Assembly (NCBI RefSeq): GCF_009796865.1
Contig: NZ_CP047028.1
Location: 2,356,001 to 2,420,000, forward strand
DNA length: 64,000 nucleotides
Reading direction: 5' to 3'
Source of the DNA: Formosa sp. L2A11
GTDB taxonomy: Bacteria; Bacteroidota; Bacteroidia; Flavobacteriales; Flavobacteriaceae
Both the position numbers and the translations under genes were made by a program. This document shows, in pieces, positions 36,925 to 46,299 of this stretch (positions are counted from its first letter, which is position 1; each line of letters begins with the position of its first letter). Below the pieces are notes generated by a model. That model ran no database searches, was not told the DNA's origin, and saw only the letters and a list, made by a program, of their open reading frames with translations.

Positions 36925-37871
36925 AATGTTTCTAAAATCTTTTCTTCAAAGCCTAATAAAGCTCTTCGGGCATATTTTACTTTCTTTTTAGTCTTGAAAT
37001 CATAAGAGACTTCTAAGAATTTTTTAGAAGGTGTATCTGGCTGAACCACTAAGGCATCATTCTTTTTGTAAGTGACTTTAATAGGGATGTCTTCATAATA
37101 TGTGAAATACTCAGGGTGAGTGACTATTCCTAATGTAGAACAATCAAAAGGGATAAAACCACGAATTCCAAACAGTTTTTCATTAAACTCCATCCAAGGC
37201 TGAACAATATCAAATAACCATTTATCTGCTTCGTTTGTCATGTCTAAACTTGCTAAATCTATGTTGCCAATAAAGGTATAAGAACTAGGCTCGTATCCTG
37301 CAAATTCTAAAGGAACAGCTGTGTTTAATAAAACATCCATAGATTGGGTGTCGAACTCGTAATTGTAATCAAAAAGATTAAGTTTTCCATGTCCTGGATT
37401 AAAAGTTAAATCGGGTGTTCTAGCAGCACAAATAACTACGCGTTCTATTTGCGGAATAATATCTGGATGATTCTGAACTAATGTAGCAATATTAGTCATT
37501 GGTCCGAGAGCCAAAATAGTCAGTTTTTCTTTTTTTAAGGCTTTGTATAACGCTCTAGTCGCATCGTTTTCTATTCCCGTATCATTAGCTAAATTCGAGC
37601 CTTTGTACACAGGGATTACTTCACCTTTATTGTGCCAGTTTAAAATTTTATTAATCACATCGTAACCATAATCTACGTATGTAATGTTGCTTATGCCTAC
37701 AATTTCAATTTCAGGTTGTTTTAATGCCATTATAAGTGTAATTCCATCGTCTACCTCACGGGCGCGATTATCTGGCATTCCAATCATAATATCGGTATCA
37801 AACCAAACCTTAGTTTGTGCCCTAATACCGTTACTAATTAGTAAAATTAAAATTAATGTATATGTTTTCAT
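36909..37871 (-). CDS. Secreted nucleoside hydrolase-like protein
   Basis: Inosine-uridine-preferring hydrolase family; cuts the N-glycosidic bond of a nucleoside. The 320 residues begin with a signal peptide (about 1-18, ends RAQ), so it acts in the periplasm. The Ca-binding start is split: VWFDTDIMIG, then VDDGITLIMAL after a short insert, against the usual DTDPGxDDA. Other blocks: VYKGSNLAND, LALGPMTNIA and FNPGHGKLNLFDYNYEFD. It lies 2 bases downstream of a sugar-kinase-like gene. The substrate is not predictable. Confidence 0.85.
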   Translation of the reverse strand: MKTYTLILILLISNGIRAQTKVWFDTDIMIGMPDNRAREVDDGITLIMALKQPEIEIVGISNITYVDYGYDVINKILNWHNKGEVIPVYKGSNLANDTGIENDATRALYKALKKEKLTILALGPMTNIATLVQNHPDIIPQIERVVICAARTPDLTFNPGHGKLNLFDYNYEFDTQSMDVLLNTAVPLEFAGYEPSSYTFIGNIDLASLDMTNEADKWLFDIVQPWMEFNEKLFGIRGFIPFDCSTLGIVTHPEYFTYYEDIPIKVTYKKNDALVVQPDTPSKKFLEVSYDFKTKKKVKYARRALLGFEEKILETLSATR

Positions 37872-37873
37872 CT

Positions 37874-38890
37874 CTAGTTTGTTATTAATTGATATGCTAA
37901 TTTTAAAAGTCTTTCTTTGTCTTTTAAGTCCGATTTTAAAGGTAATTGTGCGAGTCCTATTAAGCGACGCATAATTTCAACACCTATAAAACCATTTAAT
38001 ATAGCACTATTTAATTCTTGATAATCGTTATAATATTTTTTTACTTTATCTATTGTGTTTTCATCTTGATTAGATAAATATAAATGTGCTATAAATACAC
38101 CCAAATCAAATTCTCTTAAGCCATAATAACAAAATTCAGGATCTATAATTTTAATTCCATCTGCTGTGTGTAACCAACTTGCAGGATAATAATCGCCATG
38201 TAATAAGTAGTTTCCTTTAGTCATGTAAGCAGTGCCTAAAAGTTCTATTTTTTGCTTCAGAATAGCATCTTTTTTATAAATTAAAGCAAGTGTTTGTAAA
38301 CCGTCCTGTATTGTGTCTAAATTAAACCCATTGTCTTCTAAAAAAGGATAATGAAAAATGTGTTCGTAGTTTAATTTACGCATCTCCAAATTAGCCAATT
38401 CATCATCAATTGTAGGTTTTTTAAAATTTTGATGTAATACATTTAAATAACTTACTAATACGCTAATTTCTTCTTCTGTAATATTCTGCTCCAGATTATA
38501 TAATACATTAAAATCGTTAGCCTGTCCTAAATCCTCTAAAATCATAATGTTATTTAAAGTATCTAAACCTAATAGTTTAGGCATTCTTTTCTGGATGGTT
38601 TTCTCTGTGCTAATTTTTTTATAGAAAGCAGCTTCAGTAAGTACGCGTTTTTCAGGAGCTGCAATTTGAGGATATTTTTCAACGTAAGCACGAGACTGTT
38701 TTATAATAAAAGAACCTTGCATAGTTGTTACTCGCAATACATAATTCATGTTTCCTTGTCCGGCTACAGATAACAATGTAATGGCATCGTTATCAGATAT
38801 CCATTCATTTTTTTTTAAGTAATATGCCAATTCATTAGGCTCATTAGCATTTAATATAAACATAATTGTTTTTTGTTTCGTAAGTATCAT
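37874..38890 (-). CDS. Phosphotransferase, 5-methylthioribose-kinase-like
   Basis: Protein-kinase-like small-molecule kinase of the APH/MtnK group. Visible: YVEKYPQIAAPEKRVLTEA, close to the MtnK pattern; HGDYYPASWL (catalytic loop, normally HGDxHxxN-like); and IIDPEFCYYGLREFDLGVF with the metal-binding Asp. It has 338 residues from the first Met; the Met at codon 10 is an alternative start. It is co-transcribed with the secreted nucleoside hydrolase, so a simple reading is that released ribose or methylthioribose is taken in and phosphorylated. That coupling is inference. Confidence 0.72.
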   Translation of the reverse strand: MILTKQKTIMFILNANEPNELAYYLKKNEWISDNDAITLLSVAGQGNMNYVLRVTTMQGSFIIKQSRAYVEKYPQIAAPEKRVLTEAAFYKKISTEKTIQKRMPKLLGLDTLNNIMILEDLGQANDFNVLYNLEQNITEEEISVLVSYLNVLHQNFKKPTIDDELANLEMRKLNYEHIFHYPFLEDNGFNLDTIQDGLQTLALIYKKDAILKQKIELLGTAYMTKGNYLLHGDYYPASWLHTADGIKIIDPEFCYYGLREFDLGVFIAHLYLSNQDENTIDKVKKYYNDYQELNSAILNGFIGVEIMRRLIGLAQLPLKSDLKDKERLLKLAYQLITN

Positions 38891-39275
38891 ATTCCAAATT
38901 TATGGACTTGTTAATGACGTGCTTTATTACGTTTCTTCTTTGTAATTTACCACACCTAATTATTTGGAATGGAATTAATTCTAAAAGCCTTAATTTACAA
39001 TTTAAATCACAGTTAAATGATTTAGATATTTTGAAAAGTATTAAGAATCTCTACTTTAATTTTCTCTACAATAATACATTTTGTTTTGTGTAAATAGAAG
39101 CATTATCGCTGTTGAAGAATCGTTCTTTTAAAATTCATATAGAAAATAGACGAAACGATCTTGTATTCCTAACAATTTAGTTGTGTAGAATATAAAAATA
39201 TAGTTTTTAAAAATATTTTAAAATTATATTTGTTAGGAAAGTATAAACGCATCGTCTGTTTAATAAATAACATAA
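38891..39275. other. Divergent intergenic region, 385 bp
   Basis: Separates the minus-strand kinase gene from the plus-strand DUF547 gene. A short open frame at 38902-39093 has no family features and AT-driven composition; I do not call it. The only signal seen is the promoter near 39202-39232. Confidence 0.4.
39202..39232 (+). promoter_or_regulatory. Probable promoter of the DUF547 gene
   Basis: -7 element TATATTTG (39225-39232), a perfect TAnnTTTG match, with AGTTTTT at the -33 position about 19 bases upstream. The start codon is 43 bases downstream. Confidence 0.6.
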
Positions 39276-40037
39276 ATGAAAAATTATATATTATTAATAG
39301 TTGTCCCGTTGTTGTCTCTTTTTGCTTTTAATAGTATAAATAAAGCACCTATTGGTTTTCAAACTTATAATGAGAATACTATTGAAGCTCCAAAACCTAT
39401 AGATCATACTTTATGGAATGCGTTACTGTCTAAATATGTGTCTAAAGATGGACATGTAAATTATAAAGGCTTTAAAGCAGATGAGCAACGTTTTCAAGAA
39501 TATTTAGAAATTTTGAAACAAGATACACCTTCAAGTTCTTGGACAAAAAACGAAAAATTAGCTTATTGGATTAATGCCTACAATGCGTTTACAATTCAAT
39601 TAATTCTTGATAATTATCCTGTTAAAAGTATAAAAGATATAAAAGATCCTTGGGATTTAGAATTTATTAAAATTGCAGATAAAACATATAGTTTAGGAGA
39701 TATTGAACATAAAATTCTTCGTAAAATGGATGAACCTCGTATTCATTTTGCTATAAATTGTGCATCTTATTCTTGTCCTAATTTATTGAATGAGGCTTAT
39801 AATGCAGAAGATTTAAATGAACAATTAAACGTGGCTGCAACACAATTTGTGAATGATACTTCTAAGAATACAATCTCTAAGGATAAGGTTGAGGTTTCAA
39901 AGATTTTTGATTGGTTCTCTAGTGATTTTAAAAAGCAGGGGAGTGTAGTCGATTTTCTGAACACGTACAGCACCATTAAAATAGATAGTAAAGCCAAAGT
40001 TAAATACAGAGATTATAACTGGAATTTAAATGACTAA
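39276..40037 (+). CDS. DUF547 secreted protein
   Basis: 253 residues with an N-terminal hydrophobic signal (about 1-18). The DUF547 core is clear: WNALLSKYVSKDGHVNYKGF, KLAYWINAYNAFTIQLILDN, YPVKSIKDI and FAINCASYSCPNL, including the conserved Cys residues. The family is common in Bacteroidota and of unknown function. Single gene with its own promoter. Confidence 0.88.
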   Translation: MKNYILLIVVPLLSLFAFNSINKAPIGFQTYNENTIEAPKPIDHTLWNALLSKYVSKDGHVNYKGFKADEQRFQEYLEILKQDTPSSSWTKNEKLAYWINAYNAFTIQLILDNYPVKSIKDIKDPWDLEFIKIADKTYSLGDIEHKILRKMDEPRIHFAINCASYSCPNLLNEAYNAEDLNEQLNVAATQFVNDTSKNTISKDKVEVSKIFDWFSSDFKKQGSVVDFLNTYSTIKIDSKAKVKYRDYNWNLND

Positions 40038-40301
40038 TTTAGTTCTGTCTGAATAAAAAATGATAATAAAGTAGACTTAAAGTGTTTTAAATACAACTTA
40101 TTAATGTCTATATAAAGAATTTCCTTTTTTACATCTAGAATTAAAAGACATGCAATGTGATTATAATATAATCCATGTTGTAAGGGGAAGATTTGCCTTG
40201 TTTTTATAAAATTAGTTTTATAAACAAACCCTTTAAATAATAGAATTACCTTAATATAAGTATGATAATCATGCTTAACACTAATTACATATAATTATAC
40301 A

Positions 40302-40688
40302 ATGAATAGAACAACAATTTTAAATAAAGCGAGTAATATAATAGCAGCAGCACTCATGATATTTTTTGCAATACCAAAATTATTGGGGGCAGAAAAAAGT
40401 ATACAAGGGTTTGAGCAATTTAAATCTTTAGTACCATTAGATCCCAATGTGTTTCGAGTTTTTACAGGTGTAGTAGAATTTATAATTGCATTACTATTAA
40501 TTTTTTATACCATTAAAAATACAAATAACTTAGGGAAATTAGCTTATTTTTTATTGTTGTCTACTATGATTGGTGGTTTAATTATGGAATTTTTTGCAAG
40601 ACCAGAACCTGCCATGCCGCTTGTTATTATTGCTATAATTCTTTCTGTACTTTCTGTGTTTAAACTTAAATCATTACTTAAGAAGTAA
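40302..40688 (+). CDS. DoxX-like small membrane protein
   Basis: 128 residues in four membrane helices (about 10-28, 52-70, 78-98, 103-122), with FFAIPKLLGAEKSIQGFEQF as in DoxX-like proteins. The role is not established; some relatives sit in redox complexes. It converges on the LipL32-like gene with a shared bidirectional terminator. Confidence 0.8.
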   Translation: MNRTTILNKASNIIAAALMIFFAIPKLLGAEKSIQGFEQFKSLVPLDPNVFRVFTGVVEFIIALLLIFYTIKNTNNLGKLAYFLLLSTMIGGLIMEFFARPEPAMPLVIIAIILSVLSVFKLKSLLKK

Positions 40689-40720
40689 CTCGTAAAACAA
40701 AATTTAGAAACAAAAAAAAA

Positions 40721-40742
40721 TCCAAGTCTTAAGACTTGGATT
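40721..40742. terminator. Bidirectional terminator
   Basis: Perfect 10-bp stem ATCCAAGTCT / AGACTTGGAT with A-run before and T-run after, so it can end both the DoxX gene (plus) and the LipL32-like gene (minus). Confidence 0.9.
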
Positions 40743-40765
40743 TTTTATATGTTAAATAAAAATAA

Positions 40766-41446
40766 TTATTTCATTTGTTCTAATAAACCTTCAATGGTGT
40801 TAGACATTACAACACCCGGTAATTTTACTGGAGAACCTATTTGAGCAAGGAACGTTCCGTTTACTTCACCTGTTTTGTATGTTGTAAATCCAATTCTGTA
40901 TAATCCTTTAGTTAACGCTTTTACAGGGTCACTAGTTTGGCTTTCGTAACGTAAAAGAGAGTTGTAAGAACTACCACTTGGTTGTTTAGGCATTTCTCCA
41001 CTATCATCATTACTTGCTAATTTAGTCCACGTTGCACTTGCAGAATCAGCAATTTTATCTTCTGTAAATACTGTAGATCTTTCTAAAGTAATGTAAGTAT
41101 CGAAGAAGTCATCAGAACCTTTGTTGTCCTCATATCCAGCTCCAATAATTGCATTTTTAGTTTTTGCATCTCCAGCAGGAGACATCATTCTTAATCCTAA
41201 TTCAGGAGCAACAGCAGGAATCCATACATAAATGTAGTAAAATTTCTTACCGTCTTTTACTTCGTCTTCAGAACCAGGAGCAGCATGTCCTAAGTAACTA
41301 ATAACATCTGTGTAAGGTACTTTTTTTGTAACAGGACCTACTTTTTTCTCGATAGAACTCCCGAAAGATTTTAATTTTTGAGCATTAACTGTGGTCATTG
41401 TAAGTGCAAAAACAAATAATAGACTTACATTTTTAATAAATTTCAT
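40766..41446 (-). CDS. LipL32-like secreted protein
   Basis: Resembles LipL32, the major surface lipoprotein of pathogenic Leptospira. Shared blocks, from memory: GKKFYYIYVWIPAV with LGLRMMSPAGD, then FFDTYITLER, YNSLLRYES and GLYRIGFTTYKTGEVNGTF. From the preferred ATG at 41446 there are 226 residues; the in-frame ATG at 41473 adds nine polar residues before the signal peptide and is unlikely. The signal peptide ends TVNA with no lipobox Cys, so it is probably periplasmic or surface-exposed but not lipidated. The function of this family outside Leptospira is unknown. Confidence 0.78.
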   Translation of the reverse strand: MKFIKNVSLLFVFALTMTTVNAQKLKSFGSSIEKKVGPVTKKVPYTDVISYLGHAAPGSEDEVKDGKKFYYIYVWIPAVAPELGLRMMSPAGDAKTKNAIIGAGYEDNKGSDDFFDTYITLERSTVFTEDKIADSASATWTKLASNDDSGEMPKQPSGSSYNSLLRYESQTSDPVKALTKGLYRIGFTTYKTGEVNGTFLAQIGSPVKLPGVVMSNTIEGLLEQMK

Positions 41447-41963
41447 GTTGTAGTGATTTTTAATTTGATGCAAAATAAAGCTTTTAACTTAAAAATGTAT
41501 AATTATATTATTAATTATTAATTTTGATTTTTTAATAAAAAAACTACTTAATTTAACTTTTTTTGTTGATAATAATGATTTTATAAAGTTTTTTTGAGAT
41601 TATATAGCAATAGAAAAATAAGGGTAATAAAGCTGTTTATTAGACGTGTAAACGAAAAATTAACGCCAAATAGAGGTGTGTTTTTTCTGAGGACATAAGT
41701 TTAAAGTAAATATATTTTAGAACTTTTTTAGAGGTTGGACAAAATTGGAACTAGATCGTATAAAATGATTATTGCCAGTGTTTTAACAAGAAACTAGTTT
41801 TGTAAATAGTGGAAATTTTAGCTTAATTATAAGTTTGTATATAATATACAGCCTATTAATATTTTAAAAATTACGATTTAGTAATTCAAATTTCTAAGAA
41901 AAATCTGTTTGTTTTGAGACGATGTTGAATACTGTTTTAAAGAAAAATCGACTTTAACTAATT
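41447..41963. other. Intergenic gap, 517 bp
   Basis: Very AT-rich stretch upstream of the LipL32-like gene and downstream of lutC. No gene, repeat or clear hairpin seen. A TATTTTGC element near 41,470 on the minus strand could be the -7 box for the LipL32-like gene. Confidence 0.35.
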
Positions 41964-42551
41964 TTACTGTTTTAAGAATATGGTAATACTTAAGGCGCCT
42001 TGAGCACCAATAACTAAAGATTGCTCAATATCTGCTGTTTTTGAAGGTCCAGCAAGGAAAACACCATAATTAAAACCTGAAAGTCGACTGTAAGCTTCAT
42101 GCATATATTCTACAAGATCTTTTTTTGAAATTACCACGGCTAAATGTTTTGTTATAAAAGGTAACACGCGAACAGGAATTTCTTGATCCGATAACCATAC
42201 TGATCCATTTTCAGCAACACCTAGTGTGCTTTCTAAAATCAAGACATCTAAATTTTCTAGATCATGTGGATTTTGAATCGTTTCTAAACTAATTGTATTG
42301 AATCCTTGAGTGCCTTTTATATGAGAATAACAGACTTCTTGGTTTGTAAAAGTTGACTCAATTTTATTAATGACATCTTGATTAGATGTAACTTCTAAAA
42401 CATTTCCGCCAACAACTTCTACTTTTTTTATAAATTCCTTAATAATATCTAAACCTTCATCTCTAAAAATTGAAGTCTCTATTAAAGGTAAGTCGATTAA
42501 TTTTGGCTTATTAGTCTTTAGTTTTGCTAATATTTGGTCTCTACTATTCAT
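41964..42551 (-). CDS. lutC: Lactate utilisation protein C (LUD domain)
   Basis: Third subunit of the LutABC complex that oxidises L-lactate to pyruvate. About 195 residues from the ATG at 42551, with the LUD-domain segments LDVLILESTLGVAENGSVWL and VRVLPFITKHLAVVI. A longer frame begins at 42599 inside lutB but its extra residues are low-complexity; starting at MNSRDQIL leaves a 4-base gap to lutB. Last gene of the lutABC run. Confidence 0.9.
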   Translation of the reverse strand: MNSRDQILAKLKTNKPKLIDLPLIETSIFRDEGLDIIKEFIKKVEVVGGNVLEVTSNQDVINKIESTFTNQEVCYSHIKGTQGFNTISLETIQNPHDLENLDVLILESTLGVAENGSVWLSDQEIPVRVLPFITKHLAVVISKKDLVEYMHEAYSRLSGFNYGVFLAGPSKTADIEQSLVIGAQGALSITIFLKQ

Positions 42552-42555
42552 AGAA

Positions 42556-43929
42556 TTAGTCTTTTTGGTTGTTTTTGCGTTCTTCGTACCATTGGTCAAA
42601 ACTTTGTTTTGGTCCTTCAGGTAAATCTCTAGCTTTTCCCCAAGTATTAAGTTTAGAGTTAATCACAGATTTAGGTAAGTTTCTTAGCGACCAACGTACT
42701 GCTTTGCCTACTCTTTCAAATTGAGAGGGTTTAGAGAACATTTGTCCCATAATTTTCATGGTTTGTGCCTTTACAAAAGGTTGAGGTGTTTCTTTAGTAA
42801 TTATTTGACGCCATTTATAAAGCTGAGAATGAATATCAATTTTTACAGGACATACATCAGAACATGATCCGCATAAGGTCGATGCAAAGGGGAGTGAACT
42901 GTATTTTTTTAAATCTTTTCCTGGTGATAAGATAGAACCAATAGGTCCAGGAATAGTAGCATCGTAACTGTGTCCGCCGCTTCGTCTATAAATAGGGCAG
43001 GTGTTCATACAAGCACCACACCTAATACAGTGTAGCGATGTTCTAAAATCTGGTCTGCTTAATTGCTCAGTACGTCCATTGTCTACAATAACAATGTGCA
43101 TTTTTTCTCCTTTTCTAGGTTTTTTAAAGTGAGAAGAATATGTTGTGATGGGTTGTCCTGTAGCACTTCTTGCTAAAAGACGTAAAAACACGCCTAAATG
43201 TTCTTGTTTCGGAATAATTTTTTCAACTCCCATACAAGCAATATGAACAGGAGCTAGTTGTGCTCCCATATCTGCATTTCCTTCGTTTGTACACACTACA
43301 AAACCTCCGGTATTGGCAATTGCAAAGTTAACACCTGTGATGGCAACATCTGCTTGAATAAATTTTTGACGTAAATGTTTTCGAGCTTCCCCAGTTAAAT
43401 ATTGCGGATCACCATCGCAAGGTTTTGTTCCTAAATGTTCCTGAAATAGTTTGTCTACTTCATGTTTGTTTTTATGAATTGCAGGTAACACAATGTGACT
43501 TGGTTTCTCTTTTGCTAACTGAACAATGCGCTCCCCTAAATCGGTATCTATAACTTCAATACCATGGGCTTCCAAAAATGGATTTAAATGACATTCTTCT
43601 GTCAACATCGATTTACTTTTTACAACTTTTTTCCCGTTGCTTTCTTTTATAATATTGTGTACAATGCGATTATGTTCGTCTCCATCTGCAGCCCAATGTA
43701 CTTGAATATCATTTTTTATGGCATTCGCTTCAAATTCTATTAAATAATTATCTAAATTAGATAACGTATGCGCTTTTATGCCATGCCCTAAGTTTCTTAA
43801 TGCTTCCCAACCTTTAACCTCATGAACAGAAAGATCTCTTTTATGACGTACAAACCATAAGGCTTTGTCGTGCCAATCTACCTTTTTTTCATTTTTATTG
43901 AAGATACTAGCTAATTCTGAATGACTCAT
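42556..43929 (-). CDS. lutB: Lactate utilisation protein B (iron-sulfur)
   Basis: 457 residues. An N-terminal LUD domain (about 60-290, with TGVNFAIANTGGFV) is followed by a ferredoxin-like part holding two 4Fe-4S motifs, CIRCGACMNTCPIY and LCGSCSDVCPVK, and a C-terminal helical tail ending in FDQWYEER. Electrons from lactate pass through these clusters to the respiratory chain. It lies between lutA and lutC. In this locus it completes catabolism of the lactate made from fucose. Confidence 0.93.
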   Translation of the reverse strand: MSHSELASIFNKNEKKVDWHDKALWFVRHKRDLSVHEVKGWEALRNLGHGIKAHTLSNLDNYLIEFEANAIKNDIQVHWAADGDEHNRIVHNIIKESNGKKVVKSKSMLTEECHLNPFLEAHGIEVIDTDLGERIVQLAKEKPSHIVLPAIHKNKHEVDKLFQEHLGTKPCDGDPQYLTGEARKHLRQKFIQADVAITGVNFAIANTGGFVVCTNEGNADMGAQLAPVHIACMGVEKIIPKQEHLGVFLRLLARSATGQPITTYSSHFKKPRKGEKMHIVIVDNGRTEQLSRPDFRTSLHCIRCGACMNTCPIYRRSGGHSYDATIPGPIGSILSPGKDLKKYSSLPFASTLCGSCSDVCPVKIDIHSQLYKWRQIITKETPQPFVKAQTMKIMGQMFSKPSQFERVGKAVRWSLRNLPKSVINSKLNTWGKARDLPEGPKQSFDQWYEERKNNQKD

Positions 43930-43971
43930 TTTTTTTTGTGTTTTAAAACTAAACCAAGGTGTGTTTTTCGC

Positions 43972-44709
43972 TTAAAGATTACTGTTTAAAATTTCGGCAA
44001 TATGTAGCACTTTTAAAGGCTGATGATTTCGAGTAATTAAACCTTCCAAATGCATTAGGCAAGATGTATCTGTTGCTGTTATAACTTCTACACCGCTTTC
44101 TAAATGGTCTTTAATTTTGTCTTTTCCCATTTTTACAGAAATAGCCTCTTCTACAACTGCAAAGGTTCCTCCAAATCCGCAACATTCATCACTTCTTTGT
44201 AAAGGCATTAATTCTACGCCTTTAGTATGTTGTAGTAATTCTTCAATATAAGAATAGGACGCTTCGACTCGTTCTGAGCAAGACCCTAATCGTAATCCTC
44301 TTAAGCCGTGGCAACTTTTGTGTACGCCAACTTTATAAGGGAAAGACGCACCAATATCTTTGATTTTTAATATGTTTAGAATGAAATCACATAATTCGTA
44401 AACGTTATTTCTTACGTTAATAACATCTTCTGTTTGCGGAATAATATCATAATGTTTTTTTACGTGATACGCACAACTTCCAGAAGGCGTAACAATATAA
44501 TCGAAGTCTTTAAAATTATCTATAAAATGATTGCAGGCACCAATAGATTCGGATTCGTATCCGGAATTTGCCATAGGCTGTCCGCAACAGGTTTGACCAG
44601 AAGGATAAGATACTTTTACATTCAGTTTTTCTAAAAGCTCTAAAGTTGCTTTTCCTACTTGTGGATATAATTGATTGATATAACAAGGGATAAATAAGCC
44701 TACTTTCAT
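43972..44709 (-). CDS. lutA: Lactate utilisation protein A (CCG-domain oxidoreductase)
   Basis: 245 residues made of two cysteine-rich CCG domains: CCGQPMANSGYE (about residues 41-52) and ECCGFGGTFAV near residue 170, which bind a non-cubane iron-sulfur centre in relatives. This is the length expected of LutA/YkgE. It is first of lutABC, 70 bases downstream of fucP on the same strand. Confidence 0.92.
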   Translation of the reverse strand: MKVGLFIPCYINQLYPQVGKATLELLEKLNVKVSYPSGQTCCGQPMANSGYESESIGACNHFIDNFKDFDYIVTPSGSCAYHVKKHYDIIPQTEDVINVRNNVYELCDFILNILKIKDIGASFPYKVGVHKSCHGLRGLRLGSCSERVEASYSYIEELLQHTKGVELMPLQRSDECCGFGGTFAVVEEAISVKMGKDKIKDHLESGVEVITATDTSCLMHLEGLITRNHQPLKVLHIAEILNSNL

Positions 44710-44778
44710 TAGTTTGAATTTAGTTTTTAAAGTTCAGTTTTCAATCTATTATTGGGAAAATCATTATAATAAGATTAC

Positions 44779-46077
44779 TTAGTTATGTACTTTTAAAGTT
44801 CGGTAGCCATAGAATGCAATGATTGTAAAGCAAATAAATGGAAGTATAAATGAAAAATTAACTCCAGAAAAAGCACCTATTTTTTCAATATCGATTAACG
44901 AGCCTTGTAATATTGGCATTAATGCTCCGCCAACAATTGCCATGACTAAGCCAGCAGCACCTAAAGCAGAATCTTCTTCGCTTAAACCATTAAGAGCAAT
45001 ACCGTAAATAGTAGGGAACATTAACGACATAAAAGCCGATGTAGCAACTAATAAATATAGTCCCATTATGCCTTCAATTAAGATTACACCAGACATAGTT
45101 GCCATGGCGCATAATGCAAAAATCATAAGTAGTTTTCTCGAATTAATGTATTTCATTAAAAAAGTACTTACAAAACGGCTTACCAAAAAGATAGACATGG
45201 CTATTATGTTGTAGTTTTGAGCGTCTGCTTTAGAAATGCCTAAATGCCCTGCATATTGAATAATAAATGTCCAACACATAATTTGCGCAGCAACATAAAA
45301 TAATTGTGCGATAACACCTTCTTTGTATTTTTCGTTTTTAAATAATCTTTTAAAAGATGAGTTTGCACTCGAATAATTTTGCTTATTATCTGTCTGTGGC
45401 ATTTTAGTAACAGCAATAAGAACTAACATAGCAATAACTACAAACCCTAAAATAACATAAGGATCTCTAATAATAGCAAGATCGTGTGTACGTACAATGG
45501 CTTTTTTTGCTTCAGTTAATGAACTAAAAATAATCTCTCCCATTGCATTTCTTTTGTCAGAATCTAAGGCAACTAATATAAATTTAGATGCTACAAACAT
45601 GCCAAAAAGGGACCCAATTGGATTAAAAGATTGTGCTAAATTTAAACGCTGTGTCGCGGTTTGCGAATCTCCCATAGATAAAATATAAGGATTAGCAGTG
45701 GTCTCTAAAAAGGCTAAACCAAAGGTTAAAATATATAGCGACCCTAAAAAGAATCCGAAAACTTCATATTTAGCTGCCGGAAAAAATAATAAAGCGCCAA
45801 TAGCATAAAGCGTTAACCCTAGTAAGATTCCTTTTTTATAAGAGTATTTTCTAACAAATAATGCCGCCGGAATAGCCATAGTTGCATAGCCGCCATAAAA
45901 CGCCAATTGTACTAAGGCTGCTTTAGCTGTAGATATTTCCATAACCGTTGCAAATGCAGCAACCATAGGGTTGGTAATGTCGTTTGCAAAACCCCAAAGC
46001 GCAAATAAAGATGTTATTAATATAAAAGGTATTAAATATTTTTTTGGAACAATTGGCGGGTTTTCTGTCGTATTCAT
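44779..46077 (-). CDS. fucP: L-fucose:H+ symporter, major facilitator family
   Basis: 432 residues with about twelve membrane helices. FucP-type signatures: FALWGFANDITNPMVAAF in helix 1 and LETTANPYILSMGD, both conserved in FucP/sugar-symporter relatives. Placed between lactaldehyde dehydrogenase and lutABC in a locus with L-fucose isomerase, so fucose is the likely substrate. Related permeases carry glucose or galactose, hence some caution. Confidence 0.87.
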   Translation of the reverse strand: MNTTENPPIVPKKYLIPFILITSLFALWGFANDITNPMVAAFATVMEISTAKAALVQLAFYGGYATMAIPAALFVRKYSYKKGILLGLTLYAIGALLFFPAAKYEVFGFFLGSLYILTFGLAFLETTANPYILSMGDSQTATQRLNLAQSFNPIGSLFGMFVASKFILVALDSDKRNAMGEIIFSSLTEAKKAIVRTHDLAIIRDPYVILGFVVIAMLVLIAVTKMPQTDNKQNYSSANSSFKRLFKNEKYKEGVIAQLFYVAAQIMCWTFIIQYAGHLGISKADAQNYNIIAMSIFLVSRFVSTFLMKYINSRKLLMIFALCAMATMSGVILIEGIMGLYLLVATSAFMSLMFPTIYGIALNGLSEEDSALGAAGLVMAIVGGALMPILQGSLIDIEKIGAFSGVNFSFILPFICFTIIAFYGYRTLKVHN

Positions 46078-46299
46078 AGTCAGTTAGGTTGTATACTATT
46101 TATGAATTCTATGTTATTTTAATTGGTGTTATTACGTTTTAAGTATTAATTTTTAAAATCTATATAGATAAGAATACCGGTTAAAATGCAATGAATTTAA
46201 TTAGTAGGTTTGTTGGTTATAATATAAGAATTCAAGTTGAAACAGAAAGACTATTTCAATTTGAACTTTTATATTCTTAAGTGTAATTTTAATACAGAC

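Noticed and set aside
38902..39093. 63-codon open frame in the divergent gap
   Set aside because: No homologous pattern or promoter of its own; its composition follows the AT-rich background.
42552..42599. Longer lutC start overlapping lutB
   Set aside because: The extra residues are low-complexity Lys/Thr/Asn and come from the lutB 3' end read in another frame; the ATG at 42551 suits the family.
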